From contig NZ_JADBDT010000001.1 in the NCBI RefSeq assembly GCF_014873485.1, positions 1,798,001-1,862,000 of the forward strand: 64,000 nucleotides of DNA, read 5' to 3'. A program made the translations under genes and the position numbers. This DNA is from Sphingopyxis sp. OAS728 (GTDB lineage: Bacteria > Pseudomonadota > Alphaproteobacteria > Sphingomonadales > Sphingomonadaceae). Shown one piece after another: positions 42,812-51,787 of the stretch (positions within the stretch are counted from its first letter, which is position 1; each line of letters opens with the position of its first letter). The notes beneath the pieces were generated by a model. It did no database searches. It was not told the origin of the DNA and was given only the letters and a program-made list of their open reading frames with translations.

Positions 42812-43744
42812 TTAGAGCTTCGGAGGTGTCCCGGCAAAGGACACTCCTCCCGGTATCGAGCCACCGCCGCGCGAACGCACCAAGGGCGTGCCCGACGGCA
42901 CATGGATGTCGTGCGAACGAACGATGATCTTTGCCACCCCCTTGTGAACATCGAAGATCGGCCAGCCACGGTCGCTCTTCACGATCAGATGATCGATCGT
43001 AATGACAAGCGACGGGCCGCCCGGCGTGGCCATGATCGCAAAATGGGTCGTATCGCCGATCCCCCCGATCTTCGCGGGATCGAGACTGGTTAGCCGCGTC
43101 GCGCGCATGCTCGTCCACAACCGGAAGTTGCGCGCGTTGCGGCCACTGACACAATCGTCGAGCAAGGTTTCGCTCGATTTCAGGTCGAACCCGCCGTCGC
43201 TATTGTCCCAGGCGGCGCATTGCCGGAACTGCATCCGCTTATTGCCGCGCTCGGTCGAAAAACCGTCGCCGTTCCAATATTTCTTCGCCGCGCGCTTCCA
43301 GCGAAAGCCGCGCATGACGCAGCGCTCCATACGGAAATCGTGCGCGGTATCGTCGAAGGCGATGCCGACCGGCAGGTCGGTCGCGCCGGTGGTCAACATG
43401 CCGCTCGCGCTCACGTCCGAAATCACGCCGTCGTGGCTGTCGTAACGGATGCGCGCGAAGCCGCGTTCGAGGTTGCTAGCCCTGGCGCCGCGCACGCGCA
43501 GCCCGACGCAGCCGGCGGGCGTCTGCCTGGATGCCGCGCTATTCTCGATCACGCGGTAGCCGCGTTCGACCCGGATATCGGAGATTTGCACGTCCCGAAC
43601 CGGCTCGCGGATCACGAACAGGCCGTTACCGACGTCGCGCGCATGCACGCCGCGATAGGCGGCGCCGGAGCGCACGAAATAGACCGGTTCGCCCTCGGCG
43701 GCGATCGGAACGCGCGATGCGACGCGGGAGGATGTGTCGGCCAT
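42812..43744 (-). CDS. Putative right-handed beta-helix protein (function unknown)
   Basis: This 310-residue protein shows repeated short beta-type units such as VQISDIRVERGYRVIENSA, HDGVISDVSASGM and DNSDGGFDLKSSETLLDDCV, as in parallel beta-helix proteins (pectate-lyase fold). No signal peptide is visible, which is odd for a polysaccharide lyase. I chose the start MADTSSRV; ten more codons are open upstream and neither start has a convincing ribosome binding site. In an exopolysaccharide locus it could modify, trim or scaffold the polymer, but no catalytic residues can be assigned. It is flanked by the degenerate aldehyde dehydrogenase and galU. Confidence 0.6.
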   Translation of the reverse strand: MADTSSRVASRVPIAAEGEPVYFVRSGAAYRGVHARDVGNGLFVIREPVRDVQISDIRVERGYRVIENSAASRQTPAGCVGLRVRGARASNLERGFARIRYDSHDGVISDVSASGMLTTGATDLPVGIAFDDTAHDFRMERCVMRGFRWKRAAKKYWNGDGFSTERGNKRMQFRQCAAWDNSDGGFDLKSSETLLDDCVSGRNARNFRLWTSMRATRLTSLDPAKIGGIGDTTHFAIMATPGGPSLVITIDHLIVKSDRGWPIFDVHKGVAKIIVRSHDIHVPSGTPLVRSRGGGSIPGGVSFAGTPPKL

Positions 43745-43810
43745 GCCGCCGCGTAAGCGAAGACCCGAGGCCAAGCGAGCGCGCTGCGGCGCCGCGTGGC
43801 GCGGCCGCGA

Positions 43811-45067
43811 TCAGTGCAGCGCGGGTGTCGCGCCCGCAAACCGGCGCGCGAAGCCGCGCGAGGGTTGGCGACAGACGTGCCGGGTCCGGCTGAACCGGCG
43901 GAAACCCGCCTCGCCATGGTCGATATTGAGCGTCATGCCCGCGTCGGCCTTCACCGCCGACGGAACTCGCCCGTCGATTGCAATCGCCGACGACAGCGTG
44001 CGCGCGAGGATATGCCGGCGTTCGGCGGTATCACGGCCGAAATAATAGATCGCGAGCGGCGGCGGGCGCCGGTGGATCGTGGCGATTGCATCGTCGATCC
44101 GCGCATAGTTGCGCAGCGGCAGGATCGGTCCCGGACTGTCCTCCTGCATCACCAGCATGTCCTCGCTGGCGTGGCGAACGATGTGGAGCGGCATCGCCGA
44201 ACCCCGCGACTGCGCGGTCATCACCTCGCCCCCACGCGCGCGCGCGTCGTCCAAGAGCCGCGCGACCTGTTCCTGCTCGGCGTCGGTCAGCATCGCCGCG
44301 TCGGTCCCCGGCTGCATCGCCGCGCGCCAGAGCCAGTCGGCGATCGCCTCCTCCTGCTCTTCGGGCACGAGCAGATAGTCGGGCGCGAGCGGCACGCGCC
44401 CGCCGTTGATGCGCTTGCGCGCGATGATGTCGTCCGCCGCCTTGGCGAAATCGGCCGAACGCCCGAGGAGCACCGGCGATTTTTCCGAACGCGCGATCGT
44501 CACCCCGTCCGCCTCCTGCTCCTCGCTCGTCACGAGCAAGTCAAAGGCGAGCGTGGTAAAGACGCCATCGGGCGCGACCGCCAGTTCGAGCGGGTCGAAG
44601 AAATCGGGCACGAGCTCGCCGATCAGCCGGCCGAGGTGCTGCGAGCCGGGGTCGAATGTCAGCGTTACCCGATTGCCCGCCGCGAGCGCGCTGGCCAGGA
44701 TGCTCGCCGTCTGGAGCAACGGCAGCGATGCCGGCGCCGCGATGCCGATCACCCCGATCGGCAGATATTCGACATAGTCGCCGGCCCCACCAAGACGCGC
44801 GAGCAGTCCCCGTCCGCCATCGGGCCGCATCCAGCGGCTGACGCGCTCCATAGCGCCGCACAGCGCGGCCAGCGCCGGTGCCACTTCGGTAAGCTTTGCC
44901 GAATCAACATCTTGATTCGCCTGGTCGGCCGCGAGCGCGGAACAAAGAACGTCGGCATTTTTTTCGATCATCAGCATCGCGCGCCGCAACCGATCGCGTC
45001 GCGTCGCGAGCGACACCGGCAAGTCGGCAAAAAAGGCCGCGCGTTGCGCTTCCAGCATCCTACCCAT
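43811..45067 (-). CDS. Aldehyde-dehydrogenase-fold protein lacking all catalytic residues
   Basis: This 418-residue protein resembles coniferyl-aldehyde-dehydrogenase-type ALDHs along its length but is a predicted pseudoenzyme. The PWNFP motif is PASLP (112-116; Asn replaced by Ser114). LELGGKSP is IARSEKSP (191-198; the general base Glu is Ala192). The cysteine loop NAGQxC is NGGRVP (221-226; Cys replaced by Pro226), though the next residues APDYLLVP are conserved. The frame is intact. A better-spaced GAGGG favours the second ATG at 45058. It is divergent from ugd and upstream of the beta-helix gene, so it may have a structural or regulatory role in polymer synthesis. Confidence 0.85.
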   Translation of the reverse strand: MGRMLEAQRAAFFADLPVSLATRRDRLRRAMLMIEKNADVLCSALAADQANQDVDSAKLTEVAPALAALCGAMERVSRWMRPDGGRGLLARLGGAGDYVEYLPIGVIGIAAPASLPLLQTASILASALAAGNRVTLTFDPGSQHLGRLIGELVPDFFDPLELAVAPDGVFTTLAFDLLVTSEEQEADGVTIARSEKSPVLLGRSADFAKAADDIIARKRINGGRVPLAPDYLLVPEEQEEAIADWLWRAAMQPGTDAAMLTDAEQEQVARLLDDARARGGEVMTAQSRGSAMPLHIVRHASEDMLVMQEDSPGPILPLRNYARIDDAIATIHRRPPPLAIYYFGRDTAERRHILARTLSSAIAIDGRVPSAVKADAGMTLNIDHGEAGFRRFSRTRHVCRQPSRGFARRFAGATPALH

Positions 45068-45369
45068 CCCTCAACTTATCCTGCCCAGCTTCTACTCCGA
45101 CGCCGACCCGTGGCAAGATCAAGTCGAAGCGTTTCGTCGCATTGCAGCCAATCGGCTTAGCCGTCGTTTAGGCAAAGCGCCGGATTACCTACGCCTAATA
45201 TATTGAATTTTCTTACCTTGTCCCGTTCTGGGGCGGGATTTTGTGAACGATCATTTCGCCTTCCAATTGCCTCCGCTCAAAGCTGGCAAGTTGACCGTTA
45301 ACCCTCGCGACGCGATTGTTCGCACGTGCAGCAAAAAGCCGATCTCATATAAATAGGGAGCAGCGCGTA
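45068..45369. promoter_or_regulatory. Divergent intergenic region upstream of ugd
   Basis: This 302-base gap separates the degenerate ALDH gene from ugd. It is AT-rich around 45195-45216 (CCTAATATATTGAATTTTC), a likely promoter. A small hairpin (TCCCG 45221-45225, CGGGA 45234-45238) followed by TTTT points towards ugd and could act as a weak attenuator in its leader. The ribosome binding site of ugd is AGGGAG near 45355. I see no open frame of interest. Confidence 0.45.
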
Positions 45370-46713
45370 ATGCGTATCGTAATGATCGGGTCCGGCTATG
45401 TCGGGCTGGTTTCTGGCGCGTGTTTTGCCGATTTCGGCCATCATGTGACCTGCGTCGACAAGGACGCGAACAAGATTGACCGGCTTCGCGCCGGCGGTAT
45501 TCCCATCTACGAGCCCGGTCTCGACGATCTGGTCGCGCGCAACGTCGCGGCGGGCAATCTGACCTTTACCACCGAGCTGTCCGAGGCGGTCGGCGCAGCG
45601 GACGTTGTGTTCATCGCCGTGGGCACCCCCAGCCGCCGCGGCGACGGTCACGCCGACCTTTCCTACGTCTATGGCGCGGCGCGCGAAATCGCCGGGGCGC
45701 TCGGCGGCTTCACGGTGATCGTCACCAAGTCGACCGTGCCCGTCGGCACCGGCGACGAGGTCGAACGGATCATTCGCGAATGCAATCCCGTCGCCGAATT
45801 CGCCGTCGCCTCCAATCCCGAATTCCTGCGCGAAGGCGCCGCGATCGAGGATTTCAAGCGCCCCGACCGCGTCGTGATCGGCATCGAGGACGAGCGCGCC
45901 CGCGGGCCGATGGAAGAAGTCTATCGCCCGCTGTCGCTCAACAAGGCGCCGATCGTCTTCACTCGCCGGCGCACCAGCGAACTGATCAAATATGCTGCGA
46001 ACGCCTTCCTCGCGATGAAGATCACCTACATCAACGAAATGGCGGACCTGTGCGAGCAGGTCGGTGCCGATGTCCAGGAAGTCGCGCGCGGCATCGGGCT
46101 CGACAACCGTATCGGTGCGAAGTTCCTGAATGCCGGCCCCGGCTATGGCGGCTCGTGCTTCCCCAAGGACACGCTGGCGCTGATGAAGACCGCGCAGGAC
46201 CATGATGCGCCGCTGCGGCTGATCGAGGCGACCGTCGCGGTCAACGAGCAGCGCAAGCGCGCGATGGGCCGCAAGGTTCTTGCAGCGATGAATGGGGAGG
46301 TTCGCGGCCAGACCGTCGCGGTGCTCGGGCTCACCTTCAAACCCAATACCGACGACATGCGCGATGCGCCGTCGATCGCGATCATCCAGACACTGCAGGA
46401 TGCAGGCGCCAAGGTGCGCGCCTATGACCCCGAGGGCATGGAAGCAGCCGAAGCGGTGCTGAAGGACGTCGAATATGCCGCCTCTGCCTATGCCGCGGTC
46501 GAAGGCGCCGCCGCCGCGGTGATCGTCACCGAATGGGACGCGTTCCGCGCGCTCGACCTGCCGCGGATCAAGGCCGCAATGGCCGAGCCGGTGCTGGTCG
46601 ACCTGCGCAACATCTATCCGCCGGCCCAGGCCGAAGCAGCGGGTCTGCGCTACGTCGGCATCGGCCGGCCGGGCGAAGAGGGCGAAACCTCGAGCGAAAG
46701 GCAGGCCGCGTGA
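45370..46713 (+). CDS. ugd: UDP-glucose 6-dehydrogenase
   Basis: This 447-residue cytoplasmic enzyme oxidises UDP-glucose twice with NAD+ to UDP-glucuronate. The Rossmann motif is MIGSGYVGLVSGACFADFG at the N-terminus. The catalytic Cys lies in GPGYGGSCFPKDT near residue 263, and the Lys/Asn region is in KYAANAFLAMKITYINE near 215. The C-terminal domain has VLGLTFKPNTDDMRDAPS. It links galU to the next gene, an epimerase that starts within its stop codon (GTGA). It opens the plus-strand part of the exopolysaccharide locus. Confidence 0.97.
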   Translation: MRIVMIGSGYVGLVSGACFADFGHHVTCVDKDANKIDRLRAGGIPIYEPGLDDLVARNVAAGNLTFTTELSEAVGAADVVFIAVGTPSRRGDGHADLSYVYGAAREIAGALGGFTVIVTKSTVPVGTGDEVERIIRECNPVAEFAVASNPEFLREGAAIEDFKRPDRVVIGIEDERARGPMEEVYRPLSLNKAPIVFTRRRTSELIKYAANAFLAMKITYINEMADLCEQVGADVQEVARGIGLDNRIGAKFLNAGPGYGGSCFPKDTLALMKTAQDHDAPLRLIEATVAVNEQRKRAMGRKVLAAMNGEVRGQTVAVLGLTFKPNTDDMRDAPSIAIIQTLQDAGAKVRAYDPEGMEAAEAVLKDVEYAASAYAAVEGAAAAVIVTEWDAFRALDLPRIKAAMAEPVLVDLRNIYPPAQAEAAGLRYVGIGRPGEEGETSSERQAA

Positions 46714-47723
46714 CCGACGACAGCCCCATTTTGGTAACCGGCGCCGCGGGCTTTATCGGCCATGCGGTGTCCGAACGGCTCCTCGCGCGCGGCGAGCGCG
46801 TGATCGGGCTCGACAATTTCACCGACTATTACGACGTCTCGCTCAAAAAGGCGCGCATCGCGCGGCTGGTCGACAATTTCAACTTCCGGCTGATCGACGG
46901 CGACATCGCCAGCCCGGGACTGGTCAGCGAACTCGTCGAGGCGAACAGCGTGCGCCGGATCGTCCACCTCGCCGCGCAAGCGGGCGTGCGCTACAGCATC
47001 GAAAACCCCTTCGCTTACGAGCATAGCAATCTCAAAGGGCATCTCGCGGTGCTCGAGGCAGCGCGCCACGCCGGCCATATCGAGCATCTCGTCTATGCCT
47101 CGTCGAGCTCGGTCTATGGCGAGCGCCCGCTCGGCGGCACCGGCTTTCGCGAGGACGAGCCCTGCACCGCGCCCGTCTCTCTCTACGCCGCGACCAAGCG
47201 TAGCTGCGAGTTGATGAGCCAGAGCTACGCCACGCTCTATGGCCTGCCGCTCAGCGGACTGCGTTTCTTCACCGTCTATGGCCCGTGGGGCCGGCCCGAC
47301 ATGGCCTATTATGGCTTTGCCCAGAAAATCCTGCTCGGCCAGCCGATCGAGGTGTTTGGCGAAGGCCGTATGGCGCGCGACTTCACCTATATCGACGATA
47401 TCGTCGACGGGGTCGTCGGCGTGCTCGACAAGAAGCCGGCGAACGGCGAGCACCGGCTGCTCAATATCGGCGACTGCAATCCCGTCGGGCTGATGGACAT
47501 GATCGCGACGCTCGAACGCGCACTCGGTCGCCCGGCGATCAAGCTGATGCGGCCGATGCAGCCGGGCGACGTGACCGCGACCTATGCCGACATCTCGGCG
47601 ATCAACGCGCTCACCGGATACAGCCCGAAGGTACCGTTGGCGCGCGGCATCGAACGCTTCGTCGACTGGTATCTGGGCGAAATCGAAAATGGTGGAAGAG
47701 GGCCGATGGCAGCGGTGGCCTGA
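46710..47723 (+). CDS. UDP-glucuronate 4-epimerase-like SDR protein
   Basis: This 337-residue extended short-chain dehydrogenase has the NAD-binding motif VTGAAGFIGHAV at residues 8-19, LAAQAGVRYSIENP near 88 and the catalytic YAATK near 149 after SSSSVYG. The segments DNFTDYYDVSLKKAR and VYGPWGRPDMA are typical of UDP-glucuronate 4-epimerases, which make UDP-galacturonate. It starts at GTG overlapping the ugd stop, so the two are coupled. Together they predict uronic acid in the polymer. A GalE-type activity is the main alternative. Confidence 0.9.
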   Translation: MTDDSPILVTGAAGFIGHAVSERLLARGERVIGLDNFTDYYDVSLKKARIARLVDNFNFRLIDGDIASPGLVSELVEANSVRRIVHLAAQAGVRYSIENPFAYEHSNLKGHLAVLEAARHAGHIEHLVYASSSSVYGERPLGGTGFREDEPCTAPVSLYAATKRSCELMSQSYATLYGLPLSGLRFFTVYGPWGRPDMAYYGFAQKILLGQPIEVFGEGRMARDFTYIDDIVDGVVGVLDKKPANGEHRLLNIGDCNPVGLMDMIATLERALGRPAIKLMRPMQPGDVTATYADISAINALTGYSPKVPLARGIERFVDWYLGEIENGGRGPMAAVA

Positions 47724-47760
47724 GCCGGAAAATCCGGCCGGGCGCTAATGGAGTTTGATA

Positions 47761-48957
47761 ATGCTGCAACGGACAAGTGTGTCTTCCAGCGATCCCGCGG
47801 GGTCGCCGATCATCTGCGTGACTGGCCTCCGCGGCTTTCCGCATGTGATGGGCGGGATCGAAAGCCACTGCGAAGAACTGCTTCCGCGGATCAAGGCGCT
47901 GTGGCCCGCACATCGCTCGGTCGTACTTGGCCGCGCCCCCTATCTGCCCGAGCCGGTGGGCGAACATCGCGGCGTCGAGATCGTCGGCATCCCCTGCCCG
48001 CGTTCGAAAAATCTTGAGGCGGTCGTGTCGACCTTCCTCGCGGTTCTCGACGCCAAAAAGCGCGGTGCCGGCCTCGTCCACATCCACGCGATCGGCCCCG
48101 CCTTGCTGGCGCCGCTTGCCAAGCTACTTGGCTTGAAGGTGGTCGTGACGCATCACGGCACCGACTATCACCGCGCCAAATGGGGCCTGCTCGCGCGCAG
48201 CGCCTTGCGCGCTGGCGAATGGCTGGCACTCAACTTCGCCGACCGCGTCATCGCGGTTTCGCCTTCGCTCGCCGCGCAATTGAAAGAGAGCTTTCCCGCA
48301 CGCGCGCAAGCGGTCACCTATATCCCGAATGGCACGTCCGACCTGCCGGGCGACGCCGATCCGGCGCTGGTGCTCGAACGACTGGGGCTTGAAGCCGGCG
48401 ATTTCCTCCTTGCTGTCGCGCGGCTCGTTCCCGAAAAAGGCCTGCACGACCTGATCGAAGCCTATGAGCAGTCGAGCTGCACCGCCAAGCTGGTGATCGC
48501 TGGGTCGGCCGATCACGAAAGCGAATATGCCCGCGACCTGCTCGCGCGCGCCAGCGACCGCGTGATCTTCGCCGGCGTCCAGTCGCGCGCAACGCTGAAA
48601 TGTCTCTACGAGCGCTGTGCAATGTTTGTGATGCCGTCCTATCACGAAGGCCTGCCGATCGCAGCGCTCGAGGCCGCGAGTTGCGGCGCGCGGATGATGC
48701 TGAGCGATATCCCCGCCAATCTCGACATCGGGCTCGATCCGCAGAATTATTTCCCGGTTGGCGACGTCGCGGCGCTTACCGAAAGGCTGAATGCCGATTG
48801 CGCCGACTTTCAGGTCGACCGTGACGGCGTTCGCGCGCGCTTCAGCTGGGACAAGGCGGCGGCGGATACGCTCGACGTCTATCGCGCCGCACTCGCGCCG
48901 CGTCGGGTGCAACCGCCGCGCCCGACCAATACGCCCGGCGCTGTCGTCGAAGGCTAG
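47761..48957 (+). CDS. Family 4 glycosyltransferase
   Basis: This 398-residue GT-B enzyme begins with ICVTGLRGFPHVMGGIESHC, a common start for GT4 enzymes of polysaccharide loci. The donor-binding half has LLAVARLVPEKGLHDLIEAY near 220 and the EX7E motif EGLPIAALE near 300. It adds one sugar to the lipid-linked repeat unit; donor and acceptor are unknown. The ATG at 47761 follows GGAG with seven bases between, 37 bases after the epimerase gene. Its stop overlaps the convergent small gene by four bases. Confidence 0.92.
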   Translation: MLQRTSVSSSDPAGSPIICVTGLRGFPHVMGGIESHCEELLPRIKALWPAHRSVVLGRAPYLPEPVGEHRGVEIVGIPCPRSKNLEAVVSTFLAVLDAKKRGAGLVHIHAIGPALLAPLAKLLGLKVVVTHHGTDYHRAKWGLLARSALRAGEWLALNFADRVIAVSPSLAAQLKESFPARAQAVTYIPNGTSDLPGDADPALVLERLGLEAGDFLLAVARLVPEKGLHDLIEAYEQSSCTAKLVIAGSADHESEYARDLLARASDRVIFAGVQSRATLKCLYERCAMFVMPSYHEGLPIAALEAASCGARMMLSDIPANLDIGLDPQNYFPVGDVAALTERLNADCADFQVDRDGVRARFSWDKAAADTLDVYRAALAPRRVQPPRPTNTPGAVVEG

Positions 48958-49229
48958 GTACGGAGCCGGGCGGCAACTTCCGCCCGGTCCGCCGCACTGA
49001 TCGTCCCACTGATGACGATGCCGGCTTCGGTCTGCTTCGCGCGGGCGATCAAAGGTCGCCACGCATTATCCCGCCACTGCCAACTACGGATGCGCCAGTG
49101 GCCAGCTCGGTCGGAATCGATCGCGAGTGTCGGCCGGCCGGCCTTTTCGGCGCCGCTATCGTCTTTCGCGCTACACGCGCTGCCGGCGGCAGCGGCCCCG
49201 ATCGAAGCCAGAAGCGTTCGTCGATCCAT
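48954..49229 (-). CDS. Small exported protein, possible lipoprotein
   Basis: This 91-residue protein has a twin-Arg-like N-terminus and a hydrophobic leader ending in Cys19 (RRTLLASIGAAAAGSACSA). The lipobox is imperfect (GSAC), so lipidation is uncertain. The mature part (HWRIRSWQWRDNAWRPLIAR) is Trp-rich and not recognisable. AGGAAAG lies nine bases before the ATG. It is convergent with the GT4 gene and 24 bases beyond the acyltransferase start region on the same strand, following that gene. A role in polymer synthesis is only suggested by position. Confidence 0.6.
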   Translation of the reverse strand: MDRRTLLASIGAAAAGSACSAKDDSGAEKAGRPTLAIDSDRAGHWRIRSWQWRDNAWRPLIARAKQTEAGIVISGTISAADRAEVAARLRT

Positions 49230-49253
49230 CGCTATTGCTTTCCTATACTTCCG

Positions 49254-50414
49254 TCACGGCGCCGCGAGCTTCTCGGGCACCGTCTGAAACGCGCGCGTCG
49301 TATTGCCGCCGATCACGCGCTTGATCACCGCCTTGCCCAGCCGCTGGCCGGGTAGTTCGACCAGTTTGTAGGTGATGAAAGCCAGGACGTAGGTCGCCGG
49401 TATGACGACGGCTCCCGTCAAGGCGAACCGCCCCGCGGCGCCGAGCCCGGTGCCGAACTGCCCGATCACCGCCGCCGCGACGGGCTGCAGGATCAGCAGG
49501 TGGATCAGATAGGTGCCATAGGAAAGCTCGCCCAGCCAGAAGAAGGGCCGGCTGCCCAGCAGGCGTGACACCCAGTCGATCAGCCCGAGCGAACGCAAAT
49601 GCACCAGCGCGAAAAAGCCGAAGACGAGCAGTTCGCGTATCGCGAAATGGAGCAGATCCTGTTCGCCCCCGATCGGGATCGCCGCGAGCAGCATCGCCAC
49701 ACCCAGTCGTGCCCATAGCTGCGCGCGGCTCGCATCGCGATCGACGGCGATCAGCATGCCCGCCAGAAAGAGCTGGAGCTTGAGCGCCAGGAAAGAGGGC
49801 ATCGGAAATTCGAGCCCCGCCGCCCCCGCGATCAATGCGACCACCACGCCGCCGACCGCCGCGACCAGCGCCGATGGCACCCAGCCGATCCGCCGCCCGA
49901 GCAGGATCAGGAAAGGAAAGAGCAGATAGAACTGCATCTCGAGCCCGAGGCTCCAGTCGGGCAGCGGGGTGCGGAAGGCATAATCGGGGAGCAAGCCGAA
50001 CAGGAAGGTCAGGTGCAGCGCGATGTTGGTGAGGCTGCCATCGGTATAGCGTTCGCGCGGCTGGAGCGCCTGGCCAAGGAAGGTGTCGATCGCCACCCGG
50101 TCGGCATAGATCATCGGCCCCGCGATCAGCGCGGCCGCCAGCGTCACATAGAAAAGCGGCGCGAGCCGGAAAAAGCGGCGCGTCCAGAAGGACGCCCAGG
50201 TGGCGGGCGCATTCCAGTCCTCGCTGCCCGCGCGCAGCCGGTACTGGAACATCATCAGGAAGCCCGAAAGCAGGATGAACAGGTCGACGCCGAGGTCCGG
50301 CTTGCTCACCAACGGCAAGCGGAACCCGGTCAATATCATCATGTGCCCGATGAGCACCCAGAGCGCCGCGACACCGCGCAGGCCGTCCAGACACTCGACT
50401 CGCCGAATGTCCAT
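49254..50414 (-). CDS. Acyltransferase family 3 membrane protein
   Basis: This 386-residue integral membrane protein belongs to the acyltransferase 3 family (OafA/NodX type). The N-terminus VECLDGLRGVAALWVLIGH carries the conserved Arg and His, and DLFILLSGFLMMFQYR follows; about ten hydrophobic helices span the chain. It would transfer an acetyl or similar acyl group to a sugar of the exopolysaccharide at the inner membrane. GGAGGTGTGAA precedes the ATG; a longer open frame upstream lacks a site. It is divergent from the GT4 gene at 50610 across a 195-base gap. Confidence 0.92.
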   Translation of the reverse strand: MDIRRVECLDGLRGVAALWVLIGHMMILTGFRLPLVSKPDLGVDLFILLSGFLMMFQYRLRAGSEDWNAPATWASFWTRRFFRLAPLFYVTLAAALIAGPMIYADRVAIDTFLGQALQPRERYTDGSLTNIALHLTFLFGLLPDYAFRTPLPDWSLGLEMQFYLLFPFLILLGRRIGWVPSALVAAVGGVVVALIAGAAGLEFPMPSFLALKLQLFLAGMLIAVDRDASRAQLWARLGVAMLLAAIPIGGEQDLLHFAIRELLVFGFFALVHLRSLGLIDWVSRLLGSRPFFWLGELSYGTYLIHLLILQPVAAAVIGQFGTGLGAAGRFALTGAVVIPATYVLAFITYKLVELPGQRLGKAVIKRVIGGNTTRAFQTVPEKLAAP

Positions 50415-50609
50415 TTCACACCTCCGCAATCGTTCGTCGATGCCCGCCTTGATAGACGCATCGCGGGGCGAAACCACCGCGCCGGCCCTTCTATTCGGCC
50501 AGCCGCCCCGCCCGGACGATGAAGCGGGCCGCCTTGTGTGCACCGCAACAAATGGCCGTGGTAAGAGTTGTTCCGAGGCGAATTCAGCCCCCAATTCCAG
50601 CGAGGAAAA

Positions 50610-51770
50610 ATGCTGCACAGAAAGCGGATATTATTCGCGATCAACTCGCTCGCGGGCGGCGGTGCCGAGCGCGTGCTTGCAACGCTGCTCGGCGGATCGA
50701 CGCCATGGCGCGAGCGTTACGACATCCACCTCGCGCTGCTCGACGACGAGCCGCGCGCCTATGACGTGCCCGAATGGGTCGAGGTGCATCAGCTCGACGC
50801 CCGGCACAAATTTCTGCCGAGCCTGACCCAGCTCCGTGCGCTCGTCGGACGGCTTTCACCCGACGCGACGCTCAGCTTCCTGACGCGCGCCAATGTCGCC
50901 AACGCCTGGGCGATGGCGGGGCGCGGGCGGCCGTGGCTGATCAGCGAGCGGGTCAACACCAGCGCGCATCTGGGCAGCGCGCGCGCCGCCAAGGCGATGG
51001 TCCGCATGGTCTATCCGCGCGCGGCGCATGTCATCGCGGTCTCCGACGGCGTCGTCGACGATCTCGCCGCCAATTTCGGGGTCGCACGGGCGAGGATGTC
51101 GTCGATTGCCAATCCGGTCGACCACGAGCGCATAGCCAAACTCGCCGCGGAGCAGCCGAGCTTCACGCCGCCCGGCCCCTATATCGTCGCGGCCGGCCGG
51201 CTCATGCCGAACAAGAATTTTCCGCTCCTGCTCCGCGCCTATGCCAAGGCCGCTCCGTTGGAACGCCTTGTCCTCCTGGGCGAAGGGCCCGAGCGCGGCG
51301 CGCTCGAGGCGCTAGCGGCGTCGCTTGGTATCGCCGACCGGGTCGATATGCCCGGCTTTGTCGCCAATCCCTTTGCGGTGGTCGCGCGGGCTGAGGCCTA
51401 TGCGATGCCCTCCAATGCAGAAGGCTTCCCCAACGGATTGGTCGAGGCGATGGCTTGCGGGCTGCCGGTGGTCGCGACGAATTGCGCCTCGGGTCCGTCC
51501 GAAATTCTCGCTGACCGGCCGCGCGAGACGATCGCCGGCGCGATCGATGTCGACGCGGGTGCGCTGGTGCCCACCAATGACGTCGAGGCTTTTGCCGCCG
51601 CACTTGGTCGCGTCCTCGCCGAACCGCGGCGCAGCGCCTGCGGCGTGCGGGCGCGCGAACGATCGCGCGCTTATGGCGTGGAACAGGCGGCCCGAAATTA
51701 CTGGGAACGGATCGAAGCGGCGCTGGCTGCGTCGTCCGCCGCGTCCGAAATCAGAGAAATTGCAGCATGA
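50610..51770 (+). CDS. Family 4 glycosyltransferase
   Basis: This 386-residue GT-B glycosyltransferase begins ILFAINSLAGGGAERVLATL, with the acceptor-side GGGAER motif. The donor domain has YIVAAGRLMPNKNFPLLLRA near 190 and the EX7E motif in EGFPNGLVEAMACGLPVV near 277. It probably extends the lipid-linked repeat unit. GAGG lies five bases before the ATG. The stop codon lies just before the OPX lipoprotein gene, so glycosyl transfer and export genes are co-transcribed. Confidence 0.93.
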   Translation: MLHRKRILFAINSLAGGGAERVLATLLGGSTPWRERYDIHLALLDDEPRAYDVPEWVEVHQLDARHKFLPSLTQLRALVGRLSPDATLSFLTRANVANAWAMAGRGRPWLISERVNTSAHLGSARAAKAMVRMVYPRAAHVIAVSDGVVDDLAANFGVARARMSSIANPVDHERIAKLAAEQPSFTPPGPYIVAAGRLMPNKNFPLLLRAYAKAAPLERLVLLGEGPERGALEALAASLGIADRVDMPGFVANPFAVVARAEAYAMPSNAEGFPNGLVEAMACGLPVVATNCASGPSEILADRPRETIAGAIDVDAGALVPTNDVEAFAAALGRVLAEPRRSACGVRARERSRAYGVEQAARNYWERIEAALAASSAASEIREIAA

Positions 51771-51787
51771 AGTCCGGGAGTAAGGTC

